Source of the DNA: Carex sylvatica
Taxonomy: Eukaryota > Streptophyta > Magnoliopsida > Poales > Cyperaceae
Reading direction: 5' to 3'
Assembly: GCA_964058845.1 (NCBI GenBank)
Contig: CAXKVR010000076.1
Coordinates: 62,001-126,000, forward strand
Length of the DNA: 64,000 nucleotides
Translations under genes and position numbers: made by a program
In this document: piece by piece, positions 33,946 through 45,849 of the stretch
How the letters are laid out: the number at the start of each line of letters is the position of its first letter
How positions within the stretch are numbered: position 1 is the stretch's first letter
The notes under the pieces: model-generated
What the model was told of the DNA's origin: nothing
The model's database searches: none
Seen by the model: the letters and a program-made list of their open reading frames with translations, nothing else

Positions 33946-34345
33946 AGGTTGTACCACACAAATGGTTCTAAGAGTAATTTTCTCAAACACCTTGTGTGCA
34001 TACACCAAATCACAAATAAAGGGAGAGAATCACATAAGAAACCAAGACAATAAGCAAGTAAGCACAAGAAATAAGAGAAGACACAAGATTTTACATGGAA
34101 ATCCTTTCGAGAAAAAACCATTGGAGTACATGACACAAATCCACTAAATCAAAGAAGTCTTACAAGTATAAGAGATTATAACTCTCAATAGCACTCTCTC
34201 ACACCGCTCGACCAGATTTTCAAGCACTACGGAGCCTTTCTATATCCACACATACCTACTGTGAAACATTGACAGGCTCCATAGTGCATAAAAGCCATTC
34301 GTAGTGGATAAAAGCCCCGAAGTGCAGCACTTCGGAGCCATCAAT
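33946..34345 (-). mobile_element. Possible Ty1/copia-type LTR end, minus strand
   Basis: Read on the minus strand, the text runs through GTGTGAGAGAGTGCTATTGA, TCTCGAAAGGATTTCCATGT and AAATCTTGTGTCTTCTC to TTGTGTGGTACAACC. This resembles the U5 end of many plant Ty1/copia LTRs. No TGGTATCAGAGC primer site was found and the other LTR boundary is not evident, so it is tentative. Confidence 0.3.
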
Positions 34346-34980
34346 TCCTATAACATCAAGCACCTCTATTCTTTCAATAAGGAAAGTAACCACCTGCATC
34401 AAGATTTCATCTTTAATCTGCACATGAAAAAGGAAAAAAAAAAAAAAGGATCAACTTGTGTTTTTCTGTTTTGCACAAGAAATAAAAAATATAAGATATT
34501 ATTCCAAGAGACATTATTATTTCTATCGTTGAAAATAGATTTCACATACACAAATATGAGGTGGTATGACAAAATTAGATTTTTATATCATATATACCCT
34601 CTGATAAAAAATGTTTCCGACTTAGAAGCAAGTATCAGGACAGAAATGGACAAAACGAAACAAGGAATACACAAAAAAGTATTTCAGATTTCAAATAAGG
34701 AAACCAAAAGCTTAAGGACAAAAACCATACAAAATAAATTCAATCCGAGCAAATGAACAACAAAACAAACTACTATCAAAATCGTGTCAAATATTTTCGT
34801 TGTTCGAAGACAAACAGGAAGCAAGCAAAACCAAACAAAGTATGAGATATTTTATATAGAATGATAAGGACACATGACGTTTCGCATGGTTCTCGGTTTT
34901 AAATAGACTACTGCCTATTAAATGGACTACTCTGTCATTTAAGGTATAAGGCTCCGGTCAACAGACGATAAAAGAGGTAA
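34346..34980. other. Intergenic AT-rich sequence
   Basis: A 150-codon Lys/Asn-rich frame at 34304-34756 crosses it, but its composition follows the local A/T bias and no domain is visible. Confidence 0.35.
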
Positions 34981-34984
34981 ATTT

Positions 34985-35378
34985 GAACCAGTAAAGCAGC
35001 ACTTTCGTACCAAATTTGATTTTCCAAGTACTGAACGTGCGTCACTAAGAACTGTCATCCGCTCTGTGCACCGAACCTCACCCGAACCTGACACATCAAC
35101 CAAGTACAAAATGTTGGCTCGCTCATGTTATCGTGCGGAGATCGAGACACAGACCAGGACGGAATTGTCCACAATGGCATGATCAGTCACAAATTGAGGA
35201 TAAATTATCAGTCTTTTTAATAGGGAATGAAAAAAGAACGTCTCCGCTGAGATACATCCTATCTGCCACGTTCGACATGTCCGTTCCCTATTAGCATATG
35301 TGCGAGGTGGCCTGTATTATTCAATACTTGACATTTGTGCATCACGTATTACAATGTCTCGCATCAGATTTTTCAAAT
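34985..35378. repeat. Unknown dispersed repeat, copy 1
   Basis: Blocks such as AGCACTTTCGTACCAAATTT, AACTGTCATCCGCTCTGTGC, CGCTCATGTTATCGTGCGGA, TCCACAATGGCATGATCAGT and GCTGAGATACATCCTAT recur in the same order and orientation at 36757-37080. It is less AT-rich than its surroundings. No long frame is shared. Confidence 0.75.
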
Positions 35379-36756
35379 AGACACGCAAACTATCACATAT
35401 CTCAGGGAATGAAAAACGTTCTTGTCGGGGACATCGTTATAATGCGCTGCAATTCTCTGCCACAATTTAACAAAATTTGAAATAAAAAACAAGGTTTTAG
35501 TGATTTAATTAAACTATATGAATTATATCTCTCACGTGACCTTAAATTTATGGTTCAGTGTGTCTTGTTCCCTCATATCACCATAAATAATTGATAACAT
35601 ACCAGTACTTGAGCAAAAAAATCAATTTCCGATACGAAATTGCAATACATATTCAGTCATTCTCACGAATACAAGTACAGCAAATAAAATCACGTCCATG
35701 CACACTTCAAAATTAATTTATACTTAAAAAAATCACATCAATAACATTATAAGCCGAATAAAATAAAATAAAATTTATCTTTATAAACCAAACTTGATTC
35801 ATAGTTCAAAAAGAATTCCAGAAAATTCTTCAATAGAATTATAAAATTCAATCAAAATTCTAATAACCATGCATTTCATCTGACACAGAAAAATGTGTGA
35901 GGAAGAAATAAATGTGTTTGGAAAAAAATGTATATACCCTCGACTAACTGAGTCCAGTCTGAAAAAGTGAATCTGACTAACTCGACCCATTATGCTGTTC
36001 TTTAATTATAAGACGAATGTTGTTATTTAAATAACTGAAATGGGCCTTGTGATATTACAAACCTCAGCCTAATTGCAAAAAATACAATGCATTATTTCAA
36101 ATCGCCTACATTAACAAAAGAGCCATCAATTAAATTTCAACAAAGAAGGTCCCTTCGAAATTATCGAGATGAACTTACTAATTAAATATTTATCTTCACA
36201 ACGTTACATTAGCATATTTCTTAACACTTGGTTTCCTACTATGATCATTATGTAACATTAATGAAATATAAATCTTGCAAAAATATTAGTTAGTTGCACG
36301 AAGAATAACTTACCGATCAAGGCAATTGAGTCGTGGCCCAGATAATTTAATTAATTTCAAATTAGTTACATATTATGCCCATAATTCTCCTCACAAATAA
36401 AATTTACCATTATAACTACGCCGAAAATAATTCATAGCTCAAGAGGTGCAAAATAATTTTTCGATACAAATAAAAACTATTACTCGTATTTTTTTTTATC
36501 ATTTTAACATCCATTTTCATATGAGACAGCAAATTGTGTGACGATCAGACCCATCTCTTTGACAGATAAATTTTAAATATCTTGCACTGACTGAATTCAC
36601 TCTAAGAAAATTTAATCTCAACGATTAGGCCCTTACCGCTCAGAATTAATTACTACCCAAATGTTCTTATTTAAATAACTCAAATGGGCTTTACAATATT
36701 ATACACCTGACCCTCATTCAAACCACTTAACTAATTGTTTGTGTTCTAAATTAGAA
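35379..36756. other. Sequence between the two unknown repeats
   Basis: AT-rich. TTATTTAAATAACTGAAATG (about 36023) and TTATTTAAATAACTCAAATG (about 36669) mark another diverged internal repeat. No gene is recognised. Confidence 0.4.
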
Positions 36757-37080
36757 CTAGTGAAGCGGCACTTTCGTACCAAATTCAATTTTCGAAGTAC
36801 TGAATGTGTGTAACTAAGAACTGTCATCTGCTCTGTGCACGCAACCTCACGCAAACCTGACACGTCAACTAAGTAGAAAAGCTGTTTCGCTCATGTTATC
36901 GTGCGGAGACCGAGACAGAGACCAAGATGAAATTTTCCACAATGGCATGATCAGTCATGAATTGGGAATAAATGATCAGCCTTTTTAATTAGAAAAGTCT
37001 CTGCTGAGATACATCCTATTTGTCATGTCCGACGTGTCCATTTCCTATTTACAACATCTCACATCAGTTTTCTTCAGATG
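36757..37080. repeat. Unknown dispersed repeat, copy 2
   Basis: Direct-orientation copy of 34985-35378, about 80-85% identical by eye, lacking roughly 70 bp that copy 1 has at about 35292-35352. Start-to-start distance is about 1.77 kb. Confidence 0.75.
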
Positions 37081-39400
37081 CCTTACAAAATAATATACAA
37101 CGAGAATAATACATTTCTTCAGATACCTTACAAAATAACATAAAACTTGCACTCTTTTAAGGGTTAAATTCTTGTCACTTGAAGAACCTCCTTCTCAGAT
37201 GTCATGCCTACGACAAAGACCATTGCGAATTCTTAGAGAAAAAAAGCGATCAGCGTCTATGTAAATGGCAATGACCTTTGTATCGTTCGTTCAACCACCG
37301 TGTTTTGCAATGCACGGGTAGCTAAACGAAACAAAGGGCAATGCCATTTTACATAGATGCTCACTACTAACTCTTCTAAAATTTGCTGGCTAAACAAACG
37401 TTACAAAAGTGAAAAAAGCACATAAATAAATAAATAACAAATATACAAACATGCAATTTCTAGAATGACAGCAAAATATTTGCAATCCAGATTCATTTGA
37501 TGAACGGTCCAGATTAAATGAAGTGGGCAATGGTGTGTTTTGGATGGCAGCTCAACACGTCCATTTAAAAGACGCCACGACACAGGAGAATAAAATATAT
37601 TAAATCACCCGTATTCTGTATCAGGAAGAAGGGACCAGACTTAATAACATGCCTTCTGACGAGTCCAGTTTTCACTAAATATCGACTTGTACACGGTTGA
37701 CAACATACAACAGATGTATAAAAGCCCAATTTACTGATCAACAGATGCGATGAATTGACAGACGGCCCAAATGTCGTATGGACAGATGAGCTCGCGCTTT
37801 CGGATAATTTATACGTGCATTTAGTAGTAAAGGATTAGATATGAATATTCAATATCTGAATATTTGTATGGATATAAACTGATATGATTTTATGTTTTAA
37901 CTATTCGTATTCAAATAGTAGATATATACCATATATCTTAATATATATTATAAAAAAATACTATTCACCATTATAATTAAATAAATATTATAAACTTTAG
38001 TATTTTTTAATATTTTTAATAAATATTCGGCTCGATTCGTATTCGTATCTGTGTTCATCTGATATCCGATCCGTATCATATTTGAAAAAATTAATAAAGA
38101 ATATAGATATAGTTTTACTACTATCGGTTCTGTTTTCACCCCTAATTACTTTTGATTAAGATACCGGTTCTGTTTTCACCCCTAATTACTTTTGATTAAG
38201 ATAACGGAATGTTAATCTAAAAATATTGAGATAACTTTTAGTTTGACTGATCAAAGTAAGGTGTAATAGTTTTTTTTTTTTTTTAATATTATGGATAAAG
38301 TTGAATTTTTATATGTAGGATGTAGACAGAAATATAAAATTGTGGGAGCTGAGAGGGTGTTTGGCAATGAGCCTTGCAGTTTAAGAGTTTAAGCTGTACT
38401 AAGGAGAAGTTGTTTGGCTGATTTTGGCTTAAAGCAATAAAGTTTAAAAATACAAAGGTGCTAAGGAGGAGCTCTAAGGAGGCACTGTGCCTTAAGCCTG
38501 AGTTTTTATCAGCTTAAGAATTTATTCTAAAGAAGTTTAAAAATGATACTCTAAATTTAAGCAGCTAAGGAGACTAAAATCTGTCTAAAAAGACTAAATT
38601 CTTGCAGCCGAACACTCAATAGAGAGATTGAGTCATGGAGTCGATGCAAATATTCTTGCCTCCCTTTGATAAAATTATATTTTATTCTCGGTACAACTGT
38701 ACAAGGTTTGTAATCCATTTATATGAATTAATTATGTACCAAAAATTAGAGGTGCTGGATAAATATTTGGAACTCCAACAAAACATTTAAACGCATATGT
38801 TAGAATATTATATAATTAGATAATTAAATTAATTGTAAGCATATTTTTATAATTTTTTCTGAAAAAAACATGGCAAAAAAAAAGCATATTTTGAAAAAAA
38901 AAAAATTGGGCCAGAAAGAGAAGAGTGTAGAGAAAAATAGTTCTAATAATAAAGAAAATATAATACTCTATAATTAGCAATAATGGATTATAATTAGAAA
39001 AAATAATCTATAATTAGATGCGTTTGTATATTTCTATTTGCAAAATTCCAAGACAACCTATAATTAATTTTTTTTTGTTTTTTTGGATTCGAATCCGCTA
39101 AAATCCGAGAACAGTGACTTTGAAATCTCTACAATTTGAATCCAGCTGTTGAACTGTTTTGAGATACATGCAAAAATCAACTGTTTCGAAATATGTTCTC
39201 GAAAAAAATTTGACGGTCGGATTCGGATTGCAGTAATTTGAGAATTACTCTGGTATTGCAGCAGATTTACTCTTTCACAATTTAGGCTCTTGAAGGTGTA
39301 CTAGGTCTGTAAAGACCAGGTCCAAGCGGAGAGCTTCGTGCATGGCGTTTCTTCTCCAGTGAACTTCCCTCCAGTCTCTTCATTTCGTAAGCCATATAAA
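37081..39400. other. Intergenic with relics
   Basis: About 37826-38160 is rich in ATATCCGATCCG-like words and ends CGGTTCTGTTTTCACCCCTA, resembling the inverse of the MITE end at 30671. The last 40 bp is tandemly duplicated (CGGTTCTGTTTTCACC at 38125 and 38165). Repeated CTAAGGAG words occur at 38397-38600. No gene. Confidence 0.45.
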
Positions 39401-39508
39401 GAAAGCAGGGCCCACACAGAAATAGCCTTTCCATCACTGGCGAAACAATCGCTCTTCTCTTTTCCCTTTCTCTCTCTATTTTCGTCGTTTGCTCTCCCCC
39501 CTCTACAC

Positions 39509-39511
<3 letters not shown>

Positions 39512-39546
<35 letters not shown>
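39512..39546. repeat. (CT)n microsatellite in the 5' leader of the E2 gene
   Basis: An uninterrupted CT run lies about 50 bp before the start codon, inside a longer CT-rich leader (39451-39575). CT-rich leaders are common in plant housekeeping genes. Confidence 0.9.
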
Positions 39547-39552
<6 letters not shown>

Positions 39553-39592
39553 CGTCGTTTCCTCTCCCTTCTCGCACTAGCATTACAGCGCG

Positions 39593-42500
39593 ATGGATTC
39601 AAAGTATGCAGCTTTCTCCTCGTATTTAGGGTTTTATAGCTTTAGATTTCTCTTGATTTTTTTTTCTTATTTGATGGGGTTTTTCTTTGCCATTTTTTTT
39701 TTTTTTATTTCTTTTCTTAAAAAATTGACGCTATTTCCTACAAATAAATTTGGTTGTTTTGATTTGGACGCGATCCTGTTGAATTAATTTCTCGTAGTGA
39801 ATATGATCGAGAAATTTGCTTATGGGTCTTCACTTTTCTTGATATTTTAAAGGGGACCTACATTTTGGTAAAGTTTTGGATATTACAAATATGAAAGGTT
39901 GTTTTTAAAATAATTCCTTTTGGGAGATTTTGGTTCATGAAGGTTTATTATGTTGCTGATAAATTTAGAGAGTACAGTTTCAGAAGAGAACTGGTAATGG
40001 GTCATAATAATTATTTTTTAATTAAATTAATGGGTCATAAATCATGGTATGTTAAAATTGTTTCAATGTAAAACCGGATTTTGTTTTTGTTTTTGTTTTT
40101 TTTAGATTGCTTGGTGGAGGCACCTCATGGAAGCTACAGCGTTGCCAGGTATCTTTTGCTCTTATTTCTTCTCCATCTTTCTCTATGCTCTATTTCGAGA
40201 TTTTTACTGGTAGACCTTATAGATTCAATTTTATGACTTTGGGAGTTTGGGGATTGAATGAATCTAAATCTTTTATAGCATTCAAGGAGCGAATACCAAA
40301 CTAGGGTTTATGGTGTGGCCATTTAGATTTACCTTTGTATCAGATAATTTTGAATGGTACTGTTTAACTCAACCATTATTTAACTAATGTAAAGAATAGA
40401 TAAGGTCAGAGCTTTGTGTTTTAGTTTAGTAATTTTCTTATCTATATATTATTTTCTAATTTTCTTTTTCACAAATGTACCGAGTGTATGAAACTTTTTA
40501 TTCTCTGATATCAGCTTGAAGCCAGCACTTATCCAGGCCCTGAACTCTCTATTGGCCAAAGCTCCTCCAATCAGAAAAACAAGGAGGTCGTTAATTATGA
40601 CATGGAGTGGCAAGAAAAAGCATGTCTTTATTTGATTCACCATTTATTTTTGTTCTATTTAGCGTCTTTAGGTACCTTAATGTGGTTCTAGACATGATTA
40701 ATACTTAATTGACACATCATTATTCAAGGCTACAAAACATAGAAAATATGTGGTCCCCTTTCTTGCTTAAGTCTTTAGAAGATGTTGTAATTACCAGAGG
40801 TGGATTCACATGTTGCATATGGGGGTCAATTGACTCCCATTAATTTTCTAAATTTTTGTAATTACCCTGCATTGGTCACTCTTTCACCTCTGTAAGTACA
40901 GGAGAAGTGAGCTCAATTCTTACCTAATAAAGAGGCCACTGCCACACTCATTCCTTTTTTTTTTTTTAAATAAAAAACAAAACTTGTTGATTTTTAATTT
41001 AATTATAATTATGAGGAATCCAGGTAGTTTGTTATTCATGGTATTTCTAATTTTTATCTAGAATTGATATTCTGACATGTACCCAGAAATGTCAATAGGA
41101 AAAGAATTTTAGTCAACCACTCGGTTATTATAGTGTAAAAATTTTGCGCAGGATTTAGGAAAGGCCATGGATATCTCTGAACCCGAAGACTACGGGATGA
41201 TGGATGAAGACGACTGCATGTATGACGACTACTATGACGATGACGATGACGGCAACAACAATGACGACGAGTATGAGTACGAGGGAATGGACAGCACTGC
41301 ATATGACCAGTTCCTCGCGGCAAAGTTTGACGGCATGGACCTGCCACCTGGCGTTGAGGCGACTGTGCCATGGCTTGCGACGAAGGAGGAGCCCGAGCAC
41401 CCCCAGCCTGAGATGCCAGTGTCCTACCGGCCTAAGAATGAGATCGAGCATGTCATAGAGAGGAAGTTTAAGGCGTTCAAGCAGTTTGATACCGTACCTG
41501 ACTTCCCAGATCACGAGTTCCTCAAAAATGATGTCGGAAGGAAGGTACAGTTACATTGCATATGTTGATTTAGATTTTGAGTAAGGTTAAATTGCCCCAT
41601 TGTTTTTTTGCCTCAATCATGCCTCAAAGTCCTAACAGTTACATTGCATATCTCCATTTTCAAAGTCCTAACAGTTGTTTTGAACCTCTCAACATGATTT
41701 CCATATTAAAATGTGCTTGGAGACCAAATTTCATATTTCTTTTTGGAATTTTTTTACTATTTTTTTTTAGATAGGTACAAAATCACTGTTTTTAGATGGT
41801 CTAGAATCTTCTGAAAAACAAAGATAAGGATGTGAGGCATGATTGGGGCACGAAAACAATGGGGCATTTTAACCCTACTCTTAGGTTTATTATATTTTAA
41901 GTTTATATTGTTTCGTATGTGCTTTGATAGTGTTTTAAGATTTTAGCACAAATATGTGCATGCATGTTTACATTGACAAAATAATTGTTTTCTCATCATA
42001 CTTTTTGATTTTGATGGTCATTGGTGGGGTGGGGTGGGGTGTAGAGGGAGATTATCCTCTGCGGAGTTTTTCCGTGCGGAGCCATGCGGTTCTTTTTATC
42101 TGGTCCGTTCGTTTTCGATCGGACGGACCAGAACAGAGGGGCTGTTCTTTTGAGATCTGATCTGGTCCGTCCGATCAAAACGAACGGACCAGATTAAAAG
42201 CTCCTCACGGAAAAACTCTGCAGAGGATAGCATTCCGGGGTGCAGAAGGGGTTTGCATTTATGCATATGGGGTAAAGATTTTAACAGAGCAGTTTTGGCT
42301 TCATGCTGTTCACAGAAAAACAATGCTGCATATGGTTCGTGCGCTGCATGAAGTCAAAACTGCTTTATTAAATCTTTACCTTGCATATGGCCAATTGCTT
42401 GTTTGACTCCCGGTAAAGATTTTAACAGAGCAGTTTTGGCTTCATGCAGTTCACAGAAAAACAATGCTGCATATGGTTCGTGCGCTGCATGAAGTCAAAA

Positions 42501-45500
42501 TTGCTTTGTTAAATCTTTACCTTGCATATGGCCAATTGCTTGTTTGACTCCCGGTTAAGTCTAGTCTAGGTTTACTTGAATCAGTTACTTAATAGGCCAA
42601 AATGGAGCCTAAATTTGATTGAACTCCTGATTGGATTTGTTATCAGTGCAACAATTATTCTTGAGCTTCATTTGGTGCCTATTCACTGCCAAATGTAGGC
42701 TTGATCAAGTATGTAGATTATTAAGGCATTTGATTAATAGTTTTATTATATATTCTGAACTTTTGTAGCTTCTTTTGTTGCTAATGCTTTTAATTTACTT
42801 GAGAGTGTATATACTACTAGTTGCAGCAGTCACGATGAATTAATTTATTTGTGGAAATCCCCAGTGTCCTTTATTTTCTTCACTCTTTGTTTTGTCACTT
42901 GCCATCTCTCCCTTCTTGCTAATCCTAACCACCCCTTGAAACCCTTTCTTATGAACTGTGTAAATATACATGTTTAGCCCACTTTATGTTCTTACCATTT
43001 CTTTCTTTCTCTCACATTTATCTCTCTTTCACTTCTTAAACCCTAAGCCTAGCCACCCACTAAAACCACATTTGCTTCAATGCATAAATATTATATGTTT
43101 CCTCTCGGAATGAGATATATTATATTTTTCCCAATGTGACCTTTTGGCCTACTCATCAAGCTTTAATCTTCATTTAACACTTTTTTTTTCCATTTGAAAC
43201 CAGCCTTCAAAGGAGTTTGTCAAGAGGGTACAACAAGATTGGAAGATTCTAGAGAAAGACCTACCAGGTACGATATTTTTAGATGTGAATTACACAAACA
43301 AAACCATTGAAATTATGTAAGTTCACAAATTGTGAATTCACCTTTTTTTTTTTGCAGACACAATAATGGTGAGAGCATGTGAAGACAGGATAGATCTGTT
43401 AAGAGCTGCTATTGTGGGCCCCAATGGGACTCCTTACCATGATGGGCTCTTCTTCTTTGACATCCAGTTTCCCTCTGATTATCCACATAGTCCTCCTGTA
43501 AGCATTGTTGTATATATTTATTTCTGCTCTGTAACAAAAAAATTTAAGGTTAAATCACAAACCCTTCAGGTACCAAACTACAATCCTTTTTGAGTGAGGC
43601 TACGGTGCATGGCGCATAATGGTCTGTATTATGGATCAATCTCTCAATTTTCAAAGTCCAAACAATCGATCTGAACCGTTCAACATGATCTCCATATACA
43701 AATGTGGAAAATCATATGATCAAATTTTACATTTTTTAGAATATTATTATTATTTTTTTAGATAGGTGGAAAATCATATGATCTAATAATTCTAGACAAT
43801 TCAAAAGCAGTGATTTTCTACCTATCTAAAAAAGTAGTAAAAAAATTATAAAAATTGTAAAATTTAGTCTGCTACTACATTTTCATATGGAGATTACATT
43901 GATCAGTTCAGATCGACTATTTAGGCTTTGGAAATGAAAATATTGATCCGTTGTACGGACCAATCTGTGCTATGCATAGTACCATAGCCTCACTCTATCT
44001 TCTTTTCTTTTTTTTTTTTTTGGGTTGTAATCATGTCCTTTCTGCAAAACTGACTTTGGTAATGGAACTGTTAACACTGAGGTCTTGTGCCCATTTCATT
44101 TAAAGAAGCACATTAAAATTTAAACAAACAAACCAAAATTTGATAGAGTATCATGTACAGAAAGCACACTACCACTCAGGCGGGTTGCGCCTGAACCCAA
44201 ATCTGTACCAGTGCGGGAAGGTGTGCCTGAGCCTGTTAGGAACCTGGGCAGGATCCGGGTGTGAGAAGTGGAACAGCAAAACCTCTACCATGCTCCAGGT
44301 GCTGGTCTCAATCCAGGCACTAGTGCTAAACGAGAAGCCGTACTTCAACGAGCCGGGTTACGCTGGCAGTGCCAACACCACATCTGGTGAACGTCAATCC
44401 CTCCAGTACAATGAAAACACCTTCCTCCACTCCTGCAGGACCATGCTCTACTCCCTCCGCAATCCACCCAAGGTACTTTTGTCCTTGGATTGCTGATCAT
44501 TTTACCTTGAGTGAGGCTATGGTACTTTGCATAGCACGGATTGGTCCGTACTATGGATTGATATTTTCATTTTCAAAGTCCAAAATGTCGATCTTGAACC
44601 ATGCAACATGATTTCCATATGAAAAATGTAATTATTGCATACTAAATTATTTCACATTTTTTACAAAAAAAATTACTATTTTTTTAGATAAGTAAAAAGT
44701 TTCTAAAAATTTATAATTTGATATATAAGTACATTTTTATATAGATATCATGTTGAACAGTTCAAATCAATTATTTGGACTTTGAAAATGGAGATATTGA
44801 TCCATAGTACAGACCAATATGTGCTATGCATGGTACCGTAGCCTCACACTTTTACCTGTCTTTGATTTACTTGAGTTGGACTTTGTTATATTAGATGGGG
44901 CCCCATTTTCCTGTGACCCAAAAATGCTGGGTGCCAATTGCAAATGCAACAGTTCTGAGGATATAATTAGGGGTGCTCAAACAGTCGGTTCAGTTAAAAC
45001 TGAATTAAAATTGTCAAACCAAAACTTTATTTGGTTTTCAAAAAATCTGGCTGAACCAACCAAATAAAACTTGTCAAACTGAACCCAAAAAGACCAAAGT
45101 AAAATTTGGTTTTGTTTGGTTGAACCGAAATAACAGATTAAATTTTAAAGTGTAAAAACTCAATACATGAATACATTTAATAATCATACATAAGTATCAA
45201 GGTATATATCAATTGAACCGAAATAAGAAATATTAAATCGAACCAAATGTAAAAAACTGAAGTAATTCAAGTAAATATTAATTAAATTTCGGTTTCTTTG
45301 GTTGAACTGAAATACGTGAGATTAAACCATTTAATTAATACAAAATTTGTTGGTTTGGTTGAAAACCAAATAAACCAGATCCAATGAACACCCCCCCAAT
45401 TTTATTTATGAAGTGAAGAGAAGTTGCTTCTTTTTTTTTTGGGTAAATGAGATGTTGATAAGGTGAGACTAGAACTTGTAATGAATAATCAGTTGGATCC

Positions 45501-45846
45501 TATTTGCATCTTGTAGCATTTTGAGGACTATGTGGCGGGTCATTTCCAGGAGCACGGTGCCACGATTTTGCGAGCATGCAAGGCGTACAGTAAAGGCGTC
45601 ATGATTGGCTCTAAAATCCCTGATGAAGAAGAGGAAGATGAAGAAATGCAACAAAACGAAGCAGAGGAAACCAGACCCACTATCCAGCTTCCTGCGCCAC
45701 ATGGCTACACAACTCCAGTTAACTTTAAAGCCAACCTTGCAAAATTGTATGAAGATCTCCTTATGGAGTTCACTGTCAAAGGCGCTGATACCGACAAGTT
45801 TCTAGCTGAAAAACGCAGGGAGAGGCTAGCAGCCTCTTCGACTTGA
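39593..45846 (+). CDS. Ubiquitin-conjugating enzyme E2, PFU/PHO2 family (UBC25/UBC26-like)
   Basis: Exons 39593-39603, 40106-40148, 40515-40619, 41152-41544, 43204-43267, 43358-43497, 44161-44472 and 45517-45846 encode about 465 residues. The enzyme accepts ubiquitin from E1 on a cysteine and passes it to substrates. A long acidic N-terminal region (Asp/Tyr run after [10 protein letters not shown], exon 4) precedes the UBC domain. That domain starts in exon 5 ([15 protein letters not shown]) and contains [16 protein letters not shown], the NPN signature at 264-266 and catalytic Cys274 in [11 protein letters not shown]. The C-terminal tail has an acidic helix ([10 protein letters not shown]) and ends [10 protein letters not shown]. 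This architecture matches plant E2s related to PHO2 and BIRC6/UBE2O. The 4-residue first exon and the GC donor after exon 3 are the least certain parts. Confidence 0.9.
40620..41151 (+). other. Probable GC-AG intron (intron 3 of the E2 gene)
   Basis: Exon 3 reads WQEK and the following GCATGT is the only donor nearby that keeps frame with the next exon (acceptor TTTTGCGCAG). The GT four bases on and the GTACCT at 40671 both shift the frame. GTCGTT at 40587 would also keep frame but drops eleven codons, so it remains an alternative. Confidence 0.6.
41578..41880. mobile_element. hAT-like MITE, recurrent family, in E2 intron 4
   Basis: The terminal arms of about 48 bp (TGAGTAAGGTTAAATTGCCC and the inverse of GGGGCATTTTAACCCTACTC) surround the CTTGGAGACCAAATTTCATA core. 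Flanks TTAGATTT (41570-41577) and TTAGGTTT (41881-41888) form an 8-bp duplication with one change. Confidence 0.85.
42049..42232. mobile_element. Foldback MITE in E2 intron 4
   Basis: Arms TATCCTCTGCGGAGTTTTTC and the inverse of GAAAAACTCTGCAGAGGATA bracket a palindromic centre rich in GGTCCGTCCGATC / GATCGGACGGACC. It differs in family from its neighbours. Confidence 0.8.
42272..42553. repeat. 141-bp foldback unit duplicated in tandem
   Basis: Units 42272-42412 and 42413-42553 differ at about three positions. Each unit is itself a foldback: GTAAAGATTTTAACAGAGCA at one end and the inverse-like TGCTTTATTAAATCTTTAC further on, with GCTTCATGC / GCATGAAG inside. Confidence 0.9.
43591..43995. mobile_element. 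hAT-like MITE, recurrent family, in E2 intron 6
   Basis: Termini TGAGTGAGGCTACGGTGC and the inverse of TAGTACCATAGCCTCACTC, about 405 bp. Inside lie CAAAGTCCAAACAATCGATC, AACCGTTCAACATGATCTCC and their inverses. The flanks (ATCCTTTT and ATCTTCTT) resemble a decayed 8-bp duplication. Confidence 0.8.
44508..44849. mobile_element. hAT-like MITE, recurrent family, in E2 intron 7
   Basis: Termini TGAGTGAGGCTATGGTAC and the inverse of GGTACCGTAGCCTCACAC, 342 bp. A perfect 8-bp duplication TTTTACCT lies at 44500-44507 and 44850-44857. This copy defines the family ends and class best. Confidence 0.9.
44968..45397. mobile_element. GGGGTG-ended element in E2 intron 7
   Basis: Ends GGGGTGCTCAAACAGTCGGT and the inverse of CCAATGAACACCCCC, with repeated TTTGGTTTTGTTTGGTTGAA and its inverse inside. 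Such GGGGTGTTC-ended elements are widespread in plants. Noncoding. Confidence 0.6.
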
Positions 45847-45849
45847 GCG

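Noticed and set aside
34304..34756. 150-codon Lys/Asn-rich frame
   Set aside because: AT-biased sequence overlapping a likely LTR fragment at its start; no recognisable domain.
39282..39602. Minus-strand Arg/Glu-rich frame
   Set aside because: Produced by the CT microsatellite in the E2 leader.
41054..41514. Minus-strand frames opposite E2 exon 4
   Set aside because: They are shadows of the Asp-rich (GAY-repeat) coding strand, giving Val/Ile/His runs in reverse.
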